From Casuarius casuarius (lineage: Eukaryota; Chordata; Aves; Casuariiformes; Casuariidae), in the NCBI GenBank assembly GCA_003342895.1, contig PTFA01000196.1:376053-440052 (forward strand): DNA of 64,000 nt, read 5' to 3'. This document shows positions 50,100-62,848 of the stretch, piece after piece; positions within the stretch are counted from its first letter, which is position 1, and each line of letters starts with the position of its first letter. Position numbers and translations under genes: made by a program. Under the pieces are notes generated by a model. The model did no database searches and was not told where the DNA came from. It worked only from the letters and a program-made list of their open reading frames with translations.

Positions 50100-53000
50100 A
50101 TAATAGGTGTGAATAATTTTAATGCTTCCTTCTTAGTCACTTAAGGCTAAATAATTTTCATTACTACATGATCCTTGAGTGTTTTTTAGTGCTTTTTGAT
50201 TCCATTTGGCTCTAAAATGATACCGGTGGCANTGGGAGCACTTCCCACAGTGATGCTAGAGGAGATTTGCTCTGCTATTCAAACCAGAGCAATCAACACC
50301 GTCCACANAAATGTGCTCACCGTTGAATCTCTGTGGGAGTTCGATACACTTTTGCCAGTTGTTCCCTGCAGATTATATTTCTGTAGAGCTTTCCATCTTT
50401 TAGTGGTTAACCAGCATGCTACAGCATGTCACCAGGTCTACGCAACTGTGTGATCTAATGGGTGAGCCTTGGTTTCCGTGCAAGATGATCTCTGGACCCT
50501 CCTCTNTGAAAACATCGGTTAGGGAATAGTTTCTTAGCTTCCTTAGTGTTCTGGAAACCAAACACAGAGAATGGTTTGCGTTATTTAAAAGCTATAGAGA
50601 ATACCCCATAAAGAAAGTCCAGGGTGTTTCATGGGAGGTAAAAAGTTCAGCTTTAGCAATAATGCAGACCTAAAAGCTAGAACAGGCAATGTTACTGCTA
50701 TATGAAATATGCTAGTGAGACACTGGGAGCTTCCGAACAGTTTTGACCTTGGCGTGGAACAAATCTCATACCAACCTCCAAGGTACTGGGATAGCATCAC
50801 GATTTGATCTAATGCAGCCGCTTCTGCAGGTGGGTTGTGCTTGGTTCCCATGGGTGAAGGACAGGACTCTGGCGTGTCCTGACACAGCTTTGCACCCGCT
50901 TGTCTCCCATCTGTGAGGCCGCCTTGCAGAGGGTGCAGATGTATCCTTCGCCCTGTATCCTGCTTCAGGGACGTCCCTGTGGGTGAAGATGCCNGGCCAG
51001 GCAGCAGAGGACAGTTTTGGGTTTCAGTAGTCCGTGGGTGCCAGCATCCCGCAGAGACTGTGCTTTGGTGCAGTCTCATCAGCTGTACTGGGTCACGCCG
51101 CCTCAGCAGCCACTTCTCCCAAAGNCGCAGCTGGAGAGCTCTTCCTGTAGAAGTCTGGGTTATGCTCATTTTAGAGTTCACACCTTTAATTGAAGAGGTC
51201 GTACCAGCCCTACAGCCTCAGGGCTTTGTTCCAAACATTGTTTTCACTTTGTTAGATGATATTATCAATATGTCTAAAGTGCCATTGTGCAGCCTTTAAA
51301 GTCAGTGATAAAAATCCCACANACTCAGATGCTGCGAGTTCCCTGCTTGAATGACGATCTTTCGTCGCTGGGCGGTTTCTCTACGTGAGCTCTTCCTTTG
51401 GGGGGACACACGTTGCAGATGACTGGTTTTGGGATAGCAGAGGGCTTTTGTGCCCATGAACTTTGATGTTTACCTGTCAAACTGTAATAAGGGCTGAAGC
51501 TAGGGAAAGAAAAATGTAATCTAAACGTTGCTTCTAATGTATGTAGGCTTGTAAGAAAGAATAAAATATGATTATCTGCAAAATGAAGACATCTACTTTA
51601 ACCTCTTCTCCCATATAGTTCATGCAAAATTTCCACTAACTTCATCAGAGTCAAGATTTCTCCCGCAGCCTATGCACTGGGCCTGGCACAGTGTTCAGGG
51701 CAGGAGGGTGGCTGTGACTAAAGGAAACACCATGATTTAAGCATATGAGCTTTTTTGGGATATTCATGAACTGAAAAGTATCAAATTATATAGTGCTTCT
51801 ATTGTGAAAAGGAACTGGACAAAAATGATACTTCCTTGCTTAGCAGATACTCCCCATGCGTATTCAGTGTTTACTATCTGTGCAGTGTGATCAAGCCAGT
51901 ACAGTCAGGGGAGAGGAAGACAGCCTTTATTTCAGTCTCTAATCCGTAGGAAAATGTTTAAAAAGTACAAAATCTGCCTGGTACCTTGTAACCAAAGGCA
52001 GAGTTCAAGAGCTGAGCGTTTCGANGGTGGGAGTGACGTTGGAGCCTTTGTTGCCGGTGATCACACGAGTGCCGGGGAGCTCAGCCGGTCCGTCATGTTC
52101 CAGCTGAGCCTGCAGAGCTGGCACGCAGGGAAAGGATCTTCTTACTTGTAAATTGAGAGACATCTGAAGTCCAAGAGGGACAAGAAACAAGGCCTGTACA
52201 GTGTCACTGGGCTTGCTGAGGGATGGGACTTACAGCTGAGCCAGCTGCACCTTGAAAAGGAGTGCTGCCATGGAGCAGGTGTCAGCGCTCGCTAATAAAG
52301 CTCCTTATTCTGACGAGCAGGGTCTGGTGACACCCAGAGCAGTTGGGTTAACTCGCAGGCNGTTTGCAGCACGGATGCAGGCAGCGCCTGGAGCTCTTTG
52401 CTCCTGCAGGCAAGAGATAGGAGGTGTCCTCAGCCCGGGGTTTGCAGCCTGTTACTCGGTTATTTCGTTCTGCTTGGGACGAGGGTGCAGCCTTTCGGGT
52501 GCAGCACAGCCCTGTTCAATGTTGACCCACAGCTAGGAGGGAGTCGCAGGCAGCTGTGGATGTCCCGGTCACAGAAGTTGGAAATAGGTTAAAGAAAAGG
52601 ATTAAAGAAATAAGGTGTCAGCTGGTTAAAGGAACCAGCTTGGTGGCAGAAAATGCCTCGTGAAACCAAAAGGCCACNTTGGCCAAAGGTGGCTTGACTC
52701 TGTCTGCTGATCCGCTACATGTGGAAGTTTTGTCTTTGCTCATTCAGGTACCACCTACACCAGCTAGAGTGATGCTGAGCAGCTCTTGTCGTTGCTTTAT
52801 GCATCCTACCATCTGGCTGCTATTTGTGTGTGTACTTNGTTTCATGGCTTATCATCATCTCTTGAGGAGATTTCAGAGAAACTGTAAGTGCTCATCAGGA
52901 GGCAAAAAGGTTTTATTCCAACACACTGTACACCCTCTGCAGCTCCAGTCCCCGACTGCACCCCGGGTTCCCTCCAGCCATAGCGCGACGGCTAATGGGA

Positions 53001-55740
53001 ACTGGCACCTGGTCATTGGTGTCTCCAGACTGACGCGTCTTTGCACTGTTCCACCACCCAACACAGATAGCTCTGGTTATTAATCCACTGTCCCAGGAAA
53101 ATATTCTACCTTCTGTCAGTAACTGCTGCCACAGGCTGCTGATCCCAATTTGCGCTAATGAAATTCCTGACCGTAGGGAGAAAATCACGAGGCTTCACTC
53201 CGCTCACCTGAGACATCTGGGTTTCACTNTTCTCTCCACCTGGCTCTGCCAGCAGACCTGTTTGCTCACCCACATCCCTTTACCTCCTTGGGTCCTGCTT
53301 CTGCTTTCACCTCCACAGGTGACCGTCCTCTCTCTCCTGCCCACGCTTGTGGTTTGCTGGCACAGATGTGATCTGCTGCTCTCCCATCTGGGGTTTTGAA
53401 CGATGGGCTCACTGAGGGGGCACGTCGGAGACTCGTTTTTCGTTTTGCGCTTTCTCCTTCCAGAGAAAGGTGATTCTGCTCCTGCTGTATTCCTCCTCTG
53501 AAGCGCCGTAAGCCTTATCTCAGCCATCGCATCACTAGTCTTTCACTCATCTGTGACCAAATGCTCAGCTATTTCCCGAGGTTGCAGGTGGATCTGCTGC
53601 TGAGCTTGTTGTCTGCCTTGAGCAAGTGACATATTTTTCATACCNACACCATCATTTCACAGAGGTCCTGTCTGGGTGAGGACTTACAGGTACGACATTA
53701 GACCATGTGATGCTTTTACAACCTTCATGTCTGAAGACTCAGCAGACAATTATACACAGTATACAAATACAACACAGTATTGCTGTGTTAAGAGCCAAAC
53801 TACTCTGCAATGGCACGCACTTAATACAGGCTAAAGCAGGTATGTTTTATTTACACTAGATTCTTCAAACATTTGCAGCATATTGATTGCTCTTACTACG
53901 TATTTATACTACAGTGTTGGGGGGGGGGAAGAACAAGATTTACTTTTTGCTCATCTCTTAATGCAATGTTTTTTCAACACATATATAGTTCTTTGTTGCT
54001 CAGCTCCATTATGTATTTATAGATGGTCCTGATCTTGTGAAACTAAAAAATTTCCAGTCTCTAGTTTGCTCTTGTAAGATAGGCTTTCCATTTACCATGT
54101 CATCCTAGTTATCTTTTTATCTGTTCTGGCTTAAATTTTGATATGGAATATAGGTGATTAGAACTGAATATAGTGTAAGAGCCCACCTCACCTTTATACT
54201 TTAATGCTTTCCTACCTGTATTGGAAATACTATGCTTGCTATATTTTATGGTGTCTTTTTCACAGAGGCAGCACACTGACATCTCAAAATCATCTTCTAA
54301 GTATCACTCATTCAAAAAAAGCTCAAAAAAANNCCAGGTCTGTTTACTCTACAAAAAGCATGAGTCAGGCCTTGAAAAAAGGGTGATATCTTAAAAAAAC
54401 CTGTTCAGATGTCAGAAAAGCAATACGCTACAACTCCTTTTCTCTGATGTTAAAAACAATGTAAACAATAATATGAACTTCTTGTTAGTGTCCCAAGTAT
54501 CCTTTACCATAGTATGACTTTTTAAATGCAGCCAAGATTAGTTCGATCTAGCTTGTGTTGTCTAAATTAACAGCCAGCCACAGCCAATTTTGCCTGTGAG
54601 GTTAATTTTTCTCCANTGCTGTTGTCCTTGCTGTTAAGTCCATTGGTAGCAACGCGGCTGAGTATTGCCTCTTGCACTGGTCAGCGTAGCTGGATCAGAT
54701 TTTGAGCTTCTACGTTCAGCATCTGAATACCAGGACAGAGCCAGCGACTCCAAAACCTGTTGAAAGAGCAGAGAATGGATTGCTCACTTCTTGTATGCAT
54801 TTAGGTCACAGGGACCACTGGAGAAACGTTTCTTACCTGTCTGCTCTCAGCAAGAGCTGAATTGTCACATGGCGATACCGTTAACAAAGCGCGGAGGCCC
54901 CAAGTGCCCATCTATCTCTGGAAGGCTCAGTTACAGCTGAAAAAGAATATTTGGAGGTCTGTTAGAGAAAAGAGGCATCTTGGATAGACTCTTCCCCCCC
55001 TTGTCTCCTCCCTCACAAAGAAGTGACCTTTTAAAATCTCTTATCTAGAAGCTTCAGTTTAAAGAGCCGCTGACNCCTCTTGGAAAACACTGAAAAGCTC
55101 TTCAGAAACAGTTCTGCTGCTCCGAGCGTCCTGGGTCCCTTTCTTCCCTCTTTCTCTTTCATTGCTTGATAAATTTGCATTAGAAAAGGTTGCTCCTCAG
55201 CAGCTTCCCCGTTTGCTGAAGCCACAGTCTGATGCTTCAGCAAATAGCTGCTGTTGCAGTGTTTGGGGCCAGAGCCACTCACATCTCCTGGACCAGCGGG
55301 AAGTGGCTGGTGTAGAAGCGACTAAATGAGATTTCTCTTGGCAGGCCGGAATTTGGGCCTGAGGAAGGAAGGGCCAAGTGGATCAAATGTTCCTGAAGTT
55401 GTCAATATCTAGGCTGAATGAATCTGAGGGATGAATCTGCCTAATCNAGGCTCTTCTGGTGTGACCTGCAAGTGCAAAGTTTCCCAGCTGCTAGAGGTTG
55501 TGTCCTCAAAAAGCCACACTCGAACTGAGAAATTTGGGTCTCTAGCCAAGGTGGCCAAACTTCCATGTATTTCAACTCTGACAACCCANACTGTCTCAGA
55601 AAGACTTTTGTGGGCCAGTCTGAGGGGAAGGGATGTGTGTCTTTTTCATATTTGCAAGGCAGGAGAATTAATCTGGTAATTTAATAGATTTAGGACTAGA
55701 GGNAGTCAATGCCCCTTCTTGCCTTGTTAGGCTTCTTGCA
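50100..55740. other. Intergenic DNA without recognised genes
   Basis: No exon with a family signature was found on either strand. Composition is mixed, with moderately GC-rich patches near 50.8-51.1, 52.3-53.5 and 55.0-55.3 kb. Single ambiguous bases recur every few hundred bases, so reading frames here are less reliable than elsewhere. Confidence 0.5.
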
Positions 55741-55854
55741 AAAACTAGCGTGGTTGAAGTACAGCTGCTTGAATGGCTGTGGATAAAGCGGGATGCCACA
55801 GACTGTTTCATTCCTAATGAGATCCAGCGGTTGATGACATGTTGTGGAAAAGGC

Positions 55855-56095
55855 CAACCACAGACTGGCTTATGTTACCAAGAGCGTAGTCAGCAGGATG
55901 AGAGCGGTGCCCTCTATTCGGCACTGGCGAGGCCACATCTGGAGTGCCATGTCCTGTCTGAGGATCTTCATTGCAGCAGAGACATGGCCATGCTGGAACG
56001 AGCCCCTCAGAGGCCACGAGAGGCTGGAGAACTTGAGATATGAGGAGACGCTGAGAGAACTGGGTTTGCTCAGCCCAGAAAAAACTGCAGTACCA
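55855..56095 (+). mobile_element. CR1 fragment, reverse-transcriptase C-terminal and 3' region
   Basis: Sense CR1 sequence recognised by AGTCAGCAGGATGAGAGCGG, CTATTCGGCACTGGCGAGGC, CACATCTGGAGTGCCATG and a later AGATATGAGGAGACGCTGAG with GGTTTGCTCAGCCCAGAA. This is the 3' part of the CR1 open reading frame. It is truncated on both sides and has frame breaks. Confidence 0.8.
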
Positions 56096-56099
56096 AGGG

Positions 56100-57400
56100 C
56101 TGACGGTGGGCTAAGTCTTGTGACCAGCACAAGTTTTGCAGTAGTGCTCATGACTCCCATTTGGACATGTTTTTCTTTCTAGAGCTGGGGCTCTCAGCAG
56201 GCTTTTGTTGGTTAGCCCTCCTGCTAGCCAAGGGAGGTCTTCAGCTAGTTTTCTTCAAGTGACAACTTTTCGAAGTTAAGTCCAAATGTCATCGCTGCTT
56301 TCTTAGTGACTAGCTAAAGCCAGTGAGATATCATGTACAAGTAAATAATGCTGTAGTGTTTGAGTAATTCTTCCTTGTGATAAATTATCCTTTGATCAAG
56401 TTTTCTTTTTTGTAAGGTTTCTTTTGTAAGTTACTTTGATTCATGCAGCCAATCTCATATTCTCAAATATTAATGAATGTCTCTACTGTTCTTTCTACTT
56501 GAGAGGAAGTGGTAATTTTTAATACATATCAAGCATATTATGTAAAGTAAAGATAGTCTTTGGAAATACAAATGTGTGGTTAGTAATTAAGATTTGGTTA
56601 CTAGACCCAGATGCCCTTATCTACACTGAAAGTCNTCTTTCAAGCATGATACTTTGCTGTTCCCCCTCAAACATGCACATAAACGTATGTTCCCACAATT
56701 CTCTCAGATTTTAACTGCTTTAGGACAATATTTTTCCTGTGAATNTGCTCATGCTTACTTGAACTGCTGTTGACCTCCAGTCTTGTTGGAAAGGTCCTAA
56801 GTGCAAAAGCTGATTGTCCGGTACGGGGCAGTCACGGAGAGAGAAACACCTCAGCCAGAGCAGCACCACCAGCCTTTCACCCAGGGAAAAAGGCAGCAGC
56901 AGACTTTGCCTCACAGCCCATTTCTCCTGCATGCTTGGAAGGGTCTCCCAGGCTGAATGCCGGAGCAGATCCTTCTTGATGCTCTTGTTCAGNTCAGAGC
57001 CTCCTTGCAAACCCTCTCTGTCTGGAGCTCCAGCAGCTGCTGTTGGGCAGAGACAGTCTGAGCCGCCCATCACAGCAGACACCACTGCGCTGTGATCNGA
57101 ACCCCCACCCACGGGCTGAAATACAGCTTCTACTTGAAATATCTGTAGTTATATCACATTGTTTTTCTCCAACATTGCTTTGGCAGACTAAAATACTGTG
57201 GCATTCCTGCTCCTGTCACTTCTCCTACCTCTAGGGCCAGCTCAGAGCACCTGGGGTGAACTTGTGGCCCACCAGCACCATGAACTGCCTCTTCCCCCTG
57301 CTCAGCAGCACCTGGGAGGCTTCTGCTGCAGCCCAGCTCAGACCATAGCTGGCATCTCTCATTTTATCCCAGACCTGTCCTTTTCCTCCTTTTGTTTTCA
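56100..57400. other. Upstream region of the first TMPRSS9 coding exon
   Basis: No separate gene was recognised. It contains AT-rich sequence to about 56750, then moderately GC-rich DNA leading to the pyrimidine tract (TTTTGTTTTCAG) before the first coding exon. Single Ns occur at 56634, 56745, 56993 and 57098. Confidence 0.5.
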
Positions 57401-57435
57401 GTCGCAGAGATCATCTGTAGAGCTGCTCGGAAAGC

Positions 57436-60400
57436 ATGGACCAAATAAAGCCAGTGGTAGGCACCCGGAGGAGACTGAGGGCCAGCTGTTGGAAGGTGAC
57501 CGTTGCTGCTGCCGTTGTGGGTAGCGTGACAGCTCTCTACCTGGGGATCCTGCTGGGTGAGTGCACAGCTGGGTATGTTCTTTCAATTTACCCACTGCAA
57601 TAGAGAAATGGTCTGCATGTGTCGTAGGCTTAGAGCAAAACCCTCAAATGTCTTCTGCTGAGGACAGAATCACACACACGCGCACACGCACACGCTGAAT
57701 GGTATGTATTTACCTCACATTTTTAATGCTATTTGACTCTAATGCACTTTATCTTTAATGTTGCATGGATCTATTCCTCTTTAATTTCTCCCAATGACTC
57801 CCAGACTTCTTGTAGCTGGACCTTGCTGCTCCAGCCATCTCCTATTCACTGCCCCACTCAGCCGTACAACCACGGTCTCCTTGGCTCCCCCACCTCCCTC
57901 CTACTGCCTCTGGCTCCCCTTGGCCAGATGTCACCCCGGTACAGCACCCTGTACATGCTTGACAGCACCTGGCAAGCCTGGCAGAGCCCACCAGCCCAGC
58001 TCTACTGTGTGGTAGCACCGTCTAAGCTGGTGCACCTTGGTGCCTGTGAAGAGGGGGGGTCTGGGCTCCATCCGGCCCTGCTCTTCCTCACTGCATCCTC
58101 ATCCCACCTGAAATCCAGGCCCTACTCAGCCAGGACCTTCGGAGCTAGTGCCCCTGCCCTGGAGCACAGAGCAGCTTTTCGAAGGCTCCTGTTCCAAGTG
58201 AGGCTTNGTCTGTGGCTGTCCAGCTTTCCCAGCCCGTTTCTGTGAGGATGGGAACCGCACACCCAGGCTGTGCCCATCTATTCCCGAGCCTTTGTCTCAG
58301 GCTCAGTAACATCCTACAGTTTTAAAGTTCAAATTAGATACGGATTCAGTGCACAGCTTTCCTCTTGCATGTGTGCGGGGGAGCCCAGCATGGCACTCCC
58401 AAGGCACCGCAGTGGTGGTCAGGGACAATCGAGCTGCTGAAAATCGAGGGGGTTTAAAGGACGTGATGAGATCTGTGTTACAAAGCGGGCAGTGTGGCCC
58501 CCAAACCTCCACGTTTCTTTTGTGCCTCTGATAGAAACCTTCCCTCTCTGGCAGCCTGTCATCCTGCAGCAGAGACCAGCTTTGAACACACAGTGGAGCT
58601 GAGAGGAATCGCATTCAACAGCAGCTTGCAAATGGAAAACTCGGACTATTACAGGGCGCTGACGCCCGCTCTTGAGCNGCTGGTGAGTTGAGCCAGGCTG
58701 GCCATGCACAGCGCGGCTCTGCAGACCCAGGCTTGGCACGAGGCAGAGCTGGGAGGCTCCCGTGTAGCCCGCGCTCCGGCATCGCTCAGGCCAGGCTGTC
58801 GCAGTTCCCCAGAGAGCAGAATCTGGAGAAAATGCCAAGAGCAGGAGGAAAACAGGCGTTTCAAATATTGACAGGCAACGCTGGGGGCNGAGCTGCAGTT
58901 TAAGAGGCCCCGTTAGTTAAAGGGGCCTTGAGACACATTTGTAGGCTGGGAAATGTGTGCTAAGGTCTGGTCCTTGCAAAAAAGAGGTGGTGGGAAGGCG
59001 TAAAGAAGGGATGTGCTGCCTCGTGCCTTGAGGCAGAGTGGGAAAAGAATTACCTACACATGCCCAGGTGAGGTTGACTCAGGAGCTCCTGCTACTTGTG
59101 GAGACAAGAGGAAATGCTTCAGATATCTCCAGCTCCCTGCAGAATCTCAGGCATCATCTAGTCCTATCTCCCTCAGGTTTTCTGCGTGGGGAAAACGGGG
59201 TGAGTGTGTGACCATCATTCTTCACTTTGCAGTTTCTCTCCAGTTTCCAGGACTCCCAGCTGGACTCGAGCTGCACTGGTTGCACCATCCTGGGCTACAG
59301 GTGAGTGTAGACTGCTCTCCCTTCAGACTGTGCAGGCTACCACAGATATGTGATCTTGCTACCCTGAAACGTGGGGTTTTTTTTTCAAAACTAGTAAAAA
59401 GAGAAACTGCTTTTTGGTCAAAGCTGGATTGTTTCTGGGATTGCACAAATTTCTGGATTGGAAATGCAGAGAGGGTGAGGAAAGTGGTCTTTTTCAACCA
59501 AAGTTGAATTTTGGGCCAAAGAAGAAAAACTGAATGACCACTTCAACCCAGGCCACATCACCAGAGAATCTTGGGTCGTGAATAGTTGAGAAGTAGCTTT
59601 GTTTCTCCAAAGCTCTCTGTGGGCCACTAGCATAGAAGCTGAGGCCAGTCATGTATGAGGCCTGTCCCTTTTACTGACCGTAGAGGAAAAAGTGCTCAAT
59701 GATCCTCTTTGTCTCCCAGCAGGAATGGAAACTCGAGCGTGCTTGTCCGTTTCCGCCTCCGCTTTGCCCCCCAGGATTCCCAGCCTCTGAGCTCTACAGT
59801 GGAGGAAGAAGCTCTCAGACACGGGCTGGCTGCTGCCCTGCGTGAGCAAGGTCTCTCCCTGGCTGCCTACGGGACAATATCCTCAGCTTCTCTTGCAGGT
59901 ATGCTCCTCCCAGCATCGCCAGGAAACCAGAGCAAGCTGCTCCGTGCAAGCACTGCTGTCAGCACAGGTCACACTAGCAAAACCACAAGCCATTGCTCAG
60001 ATAGCCAGACTGGCGCAGGGCTTTAGCTTTACATGCCCAGTCAGTGCTTCATGCCCGCAGCAATGTCACTGCGGGGGATCTCCCCCTAGCCATGTGACAG
60101 GGAAAGCAAGAGCCAGCCAGGCAGGAGCAGGAGATGCAGCAGAGCCTCTGCCAGCCCTGCGCAGGAGCAGAGCGGTCCTGAAAGCCTGCAGCTCCTGCAA
60201 CCCCAGCCTGGGTCACCATCATTGTCTTCCTTTCCCTCCACTTTGTTACAGGTCCAAGCGAGGTTTCTCCATACAGACCTGGACTGAAAGCAGGTAATCT
60301 CAATCCACCCTGGCAGTCTGGAGCTCAGACTTTCTTTGGGTCTTGATAAGCACAGCTGAGATATGGCTTGGTCACAGACAGCATCATCAAGGCAATAACT

Positions 60401-62037
60401 GGAAAAGACAAGAGTAAAGGTAGAGTGCAGAGACCCAATGCCCTGCAGGCATCTTCCACCATCACTGCTGGAGGCAGAGAGACCCTCACACTGCCTTTGT
60501 AATATTATCAATCCCCTAGGCATGAACCTGGGGAAGCCAGGACACCAGCAATGTCCAGGATGACCCATTACAGGTGTTGACAGGGATGCAGGTTCAGGGA
60601 CTAGTCCATAAGCTCCTGGTGGGCTGGAGTGCTGCACAAGCTTTGTCCACAGGCTTCTGGGAGCAGCTCAGGAGGCAGTGGCTGGGCTTGGGATACTACC
60701 TGAGACCTTTCTCTCATGACTGGACTTGCTTTAAGGGGTTTCGGGGACGATCCCATGATGGGTCAGTGATTTGCAAGCTCTTTCCAGGGTTGCAGGTTAA
60801 AGCCTGCTCTCCTGTACCAGCCACAGCAATGCCCTGATGCTTGGGCATGTGCTGGGAGCCTGCACTGAGCTGAAGCAGATTTTCCCACTTGCCCCAGAGA
60901 GAACTTTGCAACCTGTGCCTGGTTCTCCTGCGACAGGGTCCAGCTGCAGGAGTCCACGGCACTTGCACGAGCTCTCTCCTGCCTTCTAGGCTGTGGGATC
61001 CGTCCTGCCATGCAGACCGCCACCAGGATAGTAGGAGGCTCGGAAGCATCCAGAGGGGAGTTTCCATGGCAAGTCAGCCTGCAGGAGAACAATGAGCACT
61101 TCTGCGGTGCCGCAATCCTCACGGAGAAATGGCTGGTGTCTGCTGCTCACTGCTTTACCGAGTAAGCTCTAGCTAGGCTCCTTTTCTTGCCCCGTTTCCA
61201 AAAGCTGCCATCTCATAAGGCTCTCACTGTGCTCAGACTGCTCAGTCACTGTTGGTTTCCCTGCCCTGCCAGCTTTAGCCATGGGAAACTCATGTCCCGA
61301 AGCTGATAGCCGGGGGACAGGCAGGACAGGGCACCAAAAGGCAGGGAGATGGCAGCACCTGCAGTTAGCACATCAGCTGTGGTTTGCAGGGCAATTCTGC
61401 TGGCTCCAGCTCTGCACAGTCCCGTCTGTGTGTCTTCCAGGTTTCAGGACCCAGCCATGTGGGCAGCTTACACTGGCACCACTTCCCTCAGCAGTACAGA
61501 TAGTGGCACAGTGAAAATGGGTATCGCAAGGATCATCTCCCACCCCTCCTACAATGCGGACACGGCTGACTATGATGTGGCCGTGCTGGAGCTGAAGAGA
61601 CCTGTGGCCTTCACTAAGTATATCCAGCCCGTGTGCCTGCCGGACGCTGGGCATCACTTCCCCACCAGAAAGAAGTGCCTTATCTCTGGCTGGGGCTACC
61701 TCAAGGAGGATTTCTGTAAGCAAAGTCCGGGCGGTAGAGGAGGCATGGCGGGACAGAAGCGGAGCAGAAGCACACCGGGGAAAGCTGGAGAAAGGCAGTG
61801 GGGTTGTGCTCTGGCCAGGCAATGTGGGTTGTAACACAGGGAGCTGGTCCCACCACAAAACTGCGTGGGGGGGGCTCACAGTCACGTCTCTTCCATTCAG
61901 TGGTGAAGCCAGAGTTCCTGCAGAAAGCAACAGTGGAGCTGCTGGACCAGACGCTGTGCTCCGGCCTCTACAGCCACGTCCTCACAGAGAGGATGCTGTG
62001 TGCTGGCTACCTGGAGGGGAAGATTGACTCCTGCCAG
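57436..62037 (+). CDS. TMPRSS9: Transmembrane serine protease 9 (polyserase-1), 5' part
   Basis: A type II membrane-anchored serine protease. Eight coding exons join in frame: 57436-57556, 58555-58682, 59233-59300, 59723-59898, 60252-60293, 60990-61161, 61441-61715 and 61901-62037 (373 codons). The first has a splice acceptor 34 bases before the ATG. Residues about 18-41 form the signal anchor, about 45-160 a SEA-like stem with an ELRGIAF motif. The protease domain has an activation site TATR/IVGG (Arg191/Ile192), His232 in SAAHC and Asp281 in DYDVAV. Asp370 in DSCQ is the S1-pocket residue, predicting trypsin-like cleavage after Arg or Lys. The exon with the catalytic serine (GDSGGP) and any later protease units lie beyond the window. 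No LDLa exon was found between stem and protease. An N at 58678 leaves one stem residue undefined. Named from domain order and position after SPPL2B. Confidence 0.88.
57671..57695. repeat. CA/CG alternating tract
   Basis: Alternating purine-pyrimidine run of CACA and CGCA units in the first TMPRSS9 coding intron. Such tracts can adopt Z-DNA and are often polymorphic. Confidence 0.85.
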
Positions 62038-62848
62038 GTGAGAAACTAGCCAGGGGAGCTGGCACACCTCTCCAAATGAGGCTTTTCCTTCCCCGTATGC
62101 ACCCGCGTATTCAGGTGGCTCTTTTGGCTACTTAGCTACTTTTCTCTATTTCCTGAGTCATAAAACAGGGCTGATGTTACAGACCTACCTGGCAAGTCCT
62201 CAGATTAAAGTCACTTTACCACTGGCAAAGGGCAGCAGTGGAAGCTAAAACATCCACAACAGTTTTTGATGAACAACTTGGTGGTTTCCCCAGCTAGCAT
62301 TTAACCTGCCTGAAATTGCATTTCGTCACCTGGAGAAAATCCTGATGTTCACAATGTGTGGGGAGAAAGCACTTTGCTGTGAGCCAGGGAAGCTAAATCA
62401 GAGCTGCTCTGCTGCTTCTGCTCCTCTGCTTAAAGACCTGCTGGCAGTGGGAGTGCTGAACCTCCCAGCTTTGATTTTTATGGAAAAGCGAGACAGGAAT
62501 GCTGCACCCTGGCAAACAGCTGCAGAAGAAAAGAAGAAATATTAGATGAGAAGTGGAAGAAGAAGAAAAAGAAAGGGGGGAGAGAAAGCAAAAACATGTG
62601 CCCACCAGCAGAAATAAATGCTTGAGCCAAAGCATGAAAAGCTGTGAGAGGAAGAGAGTGATTTCCATGGCTGTTCCTGCAGTATGACAGATCATCCCAA
62701 ACCTTCAGAGGCACTGCACTTCTGTGGTGTCAGTGCTTCGCACTTCTGCAAATACTCAAAAACTAGGTGCAGAACAAAAACACTGGGGTAGGAGACAAGA
62801 CTGAAAGGGTTGAGGTTGGACGATGAACTCACCCTATCCTTCCTTACC

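Noticed and set aside
50585..51181. 198-codon minus-strand open frame
   Set aside because: It contains several undefined codons from Ns, has no domain or splice context, and its composition is not convincingly coding.
55870..56182. Overlapping open frames on both strands near 56 kb
   Set aside because: The plus-strand frames follow CR1 reverse-transcriptase sequence with frame breaks; the others are shadows.
57733..58245. 170-codon open frame in the first TMPRSS9 coding intron
   Set aside because: Low-complexity Ser/Pro/Leu content, no family motif, and it lies between two well-supported exons of the same strand.
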